DNA of 64,000 bases from Sphingomonas sp. (lineage in GTDB: Bacteria > Pseudomonadota > Alphaproteobacteria > Sphingomonadales > Sphingomonadaceae): contig NZ_JAFKMA010000001.1 in the NCBI RefSeq assembly GCF_017304635.1, forward strand, positions 496,001 to 560,000, in the 5' to 3' direction. Position numbers and translations under genes: made by a program. The notes under the pieces are model-generated. The model was not told the DNA's origin. It saw only the letters and a list, made by a program, of their open reading frames with translations, and did no database searches. Below are positions 60,516 through 64,000 of the stretch, one piece after another. Numbering within the stretch: the stretch's first letter is position 1; each line of letters opens with the position of its first letter.

Positions 60516-63242
60516 ATGACCAAGACCCGTTTGCTGTGCGCGTGCGCGCTATCGGCCGTGACGATCGCCGTGGCAACCCCCGCCGTCGCGCAATCGACCC
60601 AGAGCGCCCCCACCGCGCCGGTCACGACGCCGACCGAGGAACAGGATACCAGCAACGACATCGTCGTCACCGCCCAGGGCCGCGCGCAGCAGCTGTCCGA
60701 CGTGCCGGTCGCGGTTTCGGCGGTCAACGCCGATACGCTCGCCAAGTCGGGCGCGACCGACATCCGCGCGCTCAACCAGATCGCGCCGTCGCTGCTCGTG
60801 TCGTCGACCGGCAACGAATCGAACGGCTCGGCCCGCCTGCGCGGCATCGGCACGGTCGGCGACAATCCGGGTCTCGAAAGCTCGGTCGCGGTGTTCGTCG
60901 ACGGCGTCTATCGCTCGCGTTCGGGCATCGGCCTGAACGAACTCGGCGACATCGACCGGATCGAGGTGCTGCGCGGGCCGCAGGGCACGTTGTTCGGGCG
61001 CAACGCGTCGGCCGGCATCATCAGCATCTATTCGAAGAAGCCGGCGTTCGATTTCGGCGCGGGTGGCGAAGTCACCTACGGCAATTACAATTACTGGCGG
61101 TTCGCGGGCAACGTGAACGTGCCGCTGAGCGAGACGGTCGCGGCGCGCGTCGACGGCGTCTACGTGTCGCGCGACGGCTTCTACAAGAACCTGACCGATG
61201 GCTCGCGGGTCAACGACCGCAACCGCTATTTCGTCCGTGGCCAATTGCTGTTCCAGCCGTCGAGCCAATTGTCGTTCCGCCTGATCGGCGACTACACGCA
61301 CCGCGACGAGGCGTGCTGCACCGCCGTCTATATCAACGAGACGGTGGCGCCGGCGAACCAGAACCTGCTGACCAACGCCAACACGATCATCCCGGTGCTG
61401 ACCGCGCTGGGCCAGCCGACCGCGGCGTTCAGCAATCCCTATTCGCGCAACGTCTATCTCTCGCCGGGCCGCTCGTCGGCGGGGCGGACGGTCGATTGGG
61501 GCGTGTCTGGCGAGCTCAATTACGAGTTCGGTGGAAACACCAAGCTGACCTCGATCACCGCCTATCGCGGGTATGAGAATTACCAGGCGTCGGACACCGA
61601 CTATTCCTATGTCGACATCCTGTACCGCGCGCCCGGTCGCGACGCCGGCGCGCGCCAGTTCAAGACGTTCAGCCAGGAATTGCGGCTGCAGGGGCAGACG
61701 CTCGGCGGCAAGCTCGACTGGCTGATCGGCGGTTATTACGGGCACGAGGACCTGCAAGTCCGCGACAACCTGAAGTTCGGCTCGCAATATGGCCGGTTCG
61801 CGACGTGCCGACTGGCCGCAGCGGTGTTCGGATCGTTCAGCGCGGGCAATCCCGATTGCCTCGCGCCGACGACGCTGGCGGCGTTGCGCGCGAACCTGAT
61901 CCCCACGTTCGGCGCGCTGGGCGCCGTCGTGGCCGGCGGGTTCGATCGCCTCGACAGCGTCAACAATGTCGGCCAGACCGGATCGGTGCTCAATCAGAAG
62001 GAGCAGAATTACGCCTTCTTCACGCACAACATCTTCGAGGTTGCGCCGGGCCTGAAGCTGACGGTCGGCCTGCGCTACACGCACGAGAGCAAGAAACTGA
62101 ACGGTACGTTTGCCAACAACAATACGGCGTGCCCGGCGCAGCAGGCGGCGTTGCTGCCCTATCTCAACCTGTCGCCGGCGTTGTTCGGCGGCCTGCTCGG
62201 TCTGACCTGCCAGGGCAATTCGACCAGCGAGCTGAACGGCGTCAGCGTCAACGGCAGCCGGTCCGAAAACCGCCTGACCGGGACCGGGATCCTGTCGTAC
62301 AAGGTCAACCCGCGCCTGCTGGTCTATGCGAGCTACGCGCGCGGCTACAAGGCGGGCGGCTTCAACCTCGATCCGTCGGCGTTGAAGAACCCGATCCCGA
62401 CTTTCGCCTCGGTCGGCGGCGCGCAGGCGGTGGCCGGCAACCTGCAATTCGCGCCGGAGACCAACGACGCGCTCGAGCTCGGCGCGAAATATTCGTCGCG
62501 TGCGTTCAGCCTGAACATCGCCGCGTTCCGTCAGCTGTTCAGCAATTTCCAGCTGAACACGTTCAATGGGTCGGTCTTCCTGGTGCAGAACATCGATGCG
62601 TGCTCGACCAGCCTGAATGGGGCGGATCGCGACACCAGCGCGAGCACCGGCGCCTGCACCGGCAAGACGAAAGCCGGCGTCGTGTCGCAGGGCGTCGAGC
62701 TAGAAGCGGTCCTCAATCCCTCGCGCTATTTCAGCGTCAATGCCGGTTTCACGCTGGCCGACACGCGGTACCGCAACAACTTGGTCGGCAACGCCGCCGG
62801 GGTGCCGCTCGATCCGGCGCTACGCATGCTGCCGGGGAACCAGATGTCCAACGCGCCGCGCACGGTGACGACGATGGGCGTGTCGTGGACGCCGCCGATC
62901 GGCGACACCGGGCTGAGCGCGCTGTTCTACGTCGATGGGCGCCTGACGAGCGATTTTAACACGGGCTCCGACCTGTTCCCGCAAAAGGCGCAGGACGGCT
63001 ATTTCGTGATGAACGCGCGCGTGGGCCTGCGCGGCAAGGACGATCGCTTCTCGATCGAATTGTGGGCGCAGAACCTGCTCAACACGAACTACACGCAGGT
63101 CGCATTCAGCTCGCCGTTCCAGGCGGGGGCCAGCACCGCGACGTTCACGCCCGACTCGCGCTATCCTGGCGGGGCGCAGATCTTCTCGGCGTTCCTGGCG
63201 GAGCCGCGGACGTACGGGATTACCTTGAGGGGCAAGTTCTAG
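60516..63242 (+). CDS. TonB-dependent outer-membrane receptor
   Basis: 908 residues. Signal peptide (ALSAVTIAVATPAVAQ), TonB-box-like IVVTAQGRAQQLSD, plug with DRIEVLRGPQGTLFGRNASAG, long barrel and aromatic end (TLRGKF). The ATG at 60516 follows GGGGAGA and is preferred to the ORF's upstream frame. Lies beside the two acyl-CoA dehydrogenases and a TetR-like gene, so it could import an aromatic or lipid-like acid rather than a sugar; that is inference. Confidence 0.92.
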   Translation: MTKTRLLCACALSAVTIAVATPAVAQSTQSAPTAPVTTPTEEQDTSNDIVVTAQGRAQQLSDVPVAVSAVNADTLAKSGATDIRALNQIAPSLLVSSTGNESNGSARLRGIGTVGDNPGLESSVAVFVDGVYRSRSGIGLNELGDIDRIEVLRGPQGTLFGRNASAGIISIYSKKPAFDFGAGGEVTYGNYNYWRFAGNVNVPLSETVAARVDGVYVSRDGFYKNLTDGSRVNDRNRYFVRGQLLFQPSSQLSFRLIGDYTHRDEACCTAVYINETVAPANQNLLTNANTIIPVLTALGQPTAAFSNPYSRNVYLSPGRSSAGRTVDWGVSGELNYEFGGNTKLTSITAYRGYENYQASDTDYSYVDILYRAPGRDAGARQFKTFSQELRLQGQTLGGKLDWLIGGYYGHEDLQVRDNLKFGSQYGRFATCRLAAAVFGSFSAGNPDCLAPTTLAALRANLIPTFGALGAVVAGGFDRLDSVNNVGQTGSVLNQKEQNYAFFTHNIFEVAPGLKLTVGLRYTHESKKLNGTFANNNTACPAQQAALLPYLNLSPALFGGLLGLTCQGNSTSELNGVSVNGSRSENRLTGTGILSYKVNPRLLVYASYARGYKAGGFNLDPSALKNPIPTFASVGGAQAVAGNLQFAPETNDALELGAKYSSRAFSLNIAAFRQLFSNFQLNTFNGSVFLVQNIDACSTSLNGADRDTSASTGACTGKTKAGVVSQGVELEAVLNPSRYFSVNAGFTLADTRYRNNLVGNAAGVPLDPALRMLPGNQMSNAPRTVTTMGVSWTPPIGDTGLSALFYVDGRLTSDFNTGSDLFPQKAQDGYFVMNARVGLRGKDDRFSIELWAQNLLNTNYTQVAFSSPFQAGASTATFTPDSRYPGGAQIFSAFLAEPRTYGITLRGKF

Positions 63243-63252
63243 GCTAGCGGCC

Positions 63253-63275
63253 GCGAAATAGCGTCGCTATTCCGC
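63253..63275. terminator. Short hairpin after the TonB receptor
   Basis: 10-nt arms (GCGAAATAGC with GCTATTCCGC, one mismatch) and a 3-nt loop, 11 nt past the stop codon. No T run. Confidence 0.35.
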
Positions 63276-63387
63276 GCCCGGCCACGCCGGGCCGAGAGCC
63301 CGGCTGGCGATGCGCAGCATCGGCCGACGGCGCGGATTTACTCCGCGCCGGGCTGGTTCGTGGGTGGGAGCGGCTGTCAAATATGCC

Positions 63388-63416
63388 CGAAACTCCGGCC
63401 TAGAGCCGGAGTTTCG
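63388..63416. terminator. 12-bp perfect hairpin downstream of the TonB receptor
   Basis: Arms 63388-63399 and 63405-63416, loop CTAGA, followed by CTCTTTCG. A plausible terminator for the receptor mRNA on the plus strand. Confidence 0.6.
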
Positions 63417-63508
63417 CTCTTTCGTATCGGACGCAGGAAGAAGCGGGACCCGGATCAAGTCCGGGGCGACGAGGGTAATTCAAAAGCGGGTGCTCTGCGG
63501 TGACGCTT

Positions 63509-63597
63509 CGTCGCCCCGGCGAAGGCCGGGGCCGCCGGGTTTTTGTTGGCGAACCCTCGAACCACATATAGCGGCCCCGGCCTCCGCCGGGGCGACG
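63509..63597. repeat. 27-nt inverted repeat, CGTCGCCCCGG type
   Basis: Arms 63509-63535 and 63571-63597 match with one mismatch and a 35-nt spacer. A partial further copy (ending CGGGGCGACG) lies at about 63455-63472. Confidence 0.8.
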
Positions 63598-63600
63598 ATT

Positions 63601-64000
63601 TCAGCCGACTATGCCGTCGTCAAAAAGCCCGAATGCCAGCGTCGAGGCGTAATATTTCACCGCGCGGTCCCGCGGCATCGTGCTCGCCCATTTGCGCATG
63701 TCGAACGCCGCGTTTTGCAATGCCATCAGCGACTGCGCGACGATCATCGGGTCGACCGGGCGGAGCGATCCCTCGGCCGCACCATCGGACAGCATCCCGG
63801 CATAGCGCCGCGCGATCCGGTCCGACCGGTCGATCATCGCGCGCCGCACCGGCGTCGGCAGGCCGTTGAGCGCGGTGGTGCGCAACAGCGGCCCGCGCTC
63901 CGAGAATTGCACATCGAGCAAGGTCGCGACGATGCTCGACAGACGGTGCCACCAGTCGCCGCCGGCGGTGTCGCCGGCTTGCTGCACCTCGACGATCATG
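63601..64000 (-). CDS. TetR-family regulator, C-terminal part (5' end beyond window)
   Basis: The 132-residue readable portion is helical (LSSIVATLLDVQFSERGPLLR, MIVAQSLMALQNAAFDMRKWA) and looks like a TetR ligand-binding domain. The DNA-binding half should lie outside the window. A candidate for controlling the receptor at 60516. Confidence 0.6.
   Translation of the reverse strand, partial: MIVEVQQAGDTAGGDWWHRLSSIVATLLDVQFSERGPLLRTTALNGLPTPVRRAMIDRSDRIARRYAGMLSDGAAEGSLRPVDPMIVAQSLMALQNAAFDMRKWASTMPRDRAVKYYASTLAFGLFDDGIVG

Larger units (their letters stand above)
63243..63600. other. Gap with terminator and palindromic repeats
   Basis: 358 nt between the receptor and the TetR-like gene, on opposite strands. 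Contains three hairpins (63253-63275, 63388-63416, 63509-63597); no coding region supported. Confidence 0.7.

Noticed and set aside
60549-62447. 632-aa minus-strand frame opposite the second TonB receptor
   Set aside because: Antisense shadow; no recognised domain.
1-64000. CRISPR arrays, insertion sequences or prophage genes
   Set aside because: No regularly spaced repeats, transposase, integrase or phage structural genes were found.

Overview
The window looks like a stretch of chromosome from a high-GC alphaproteobacterium of the Sphingomonadales (Sphingomonas-like). The reasons are two large TonB-dependent receptors, a DUF2794 protein, the rpmH-rnpA-yidD-yidC-engB order, phoR-phoU-phoB, a cytochrome P450 and many gene families typical of sphingomonads. 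No rRNA, CRISPR array, phage or transposase was seen. The species is not identified; all function calls are family-level readings from motifs.

Region 1 (1-19,343) reads as an accessory carbohydrate/natural-product utilisation island. It starts at a tRNA-Ala(GGC), passes a 0.6-kb stretch without a convincing gene, then holds an M61 peptidase, an M3 peptidyl-dipeptidase, two related secreted alpha/beta-hydrolases, a TonB-dependent receptor, a LacI-family repressor, a cytoplasmic trehalase, an MFS transporter, a Gfo/Idh/MocA oxidoreductase, a class-B3-type metallo-beta-lactamase-fold hydrolase and a Tat-exported GH106-type (alpha-L-rhamnosidase family) enzyme. A 14-bp palindromic motif, TGATATCGATGTCA and close variants, occurs seven times, in front of essentially every transcription unit here and, by eye, nowhere else in the window. 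The simplest reading is one LacI regulon that imports and dismantles a trehalose- and/or rhamnose-containing, acylated, possibly peptide-bearing compound. The region ends at a junction between a truncated alpha/beta-hydrolase fragment (minus strand) and a small plus-strand ORF.

Region 2 (19.3-33 kb) is mostly core: an LplT-like MFS protein, pgsA-moaD-moaE, oxyR with a TSUP-family permease, a serine acetyltransferase, DUF2794, a polytopic membrane protein with a palindromic operator-like site, an SDR enzyme, phoR-phoU-phoB (with no pst genes between them), a Gph-type phosphatase and glmU. A RHH/PIN toxin-antitoxin pair with its own AT-rich promoter sits between glmU and glmS.

Region 3 (33.6-47.2 kb): glmS, a tiny membrane ORF, a P450, dapE, a cupin, a GST, a quinone-oxidoreductase-like protein, an M28 peptidase, then engB-yidC-yidD-rnpA-rpmH on the minus strand, a ComM/YifB ATPase and a tRNA-Leu(CAA).

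Region 4 (47.2-64 kb): a GH43-like secreted enzyme, an OmpR/EnvZ-type two-component system with a nearby EF-hand protein, an acyl-CoA metabolism set (thioesterase, AMP-dependent ligase, GST, SDR, MFS transporter, AlkD-like protein, two adjacent acyl-CoA dehydrogenases), a second TonB-dependent receptor, and the 3' part of a TetR-like regulator cut by the window edge. Several long imperfect palindromic repeats lie in intergenic gaps in regions 3 and 4.
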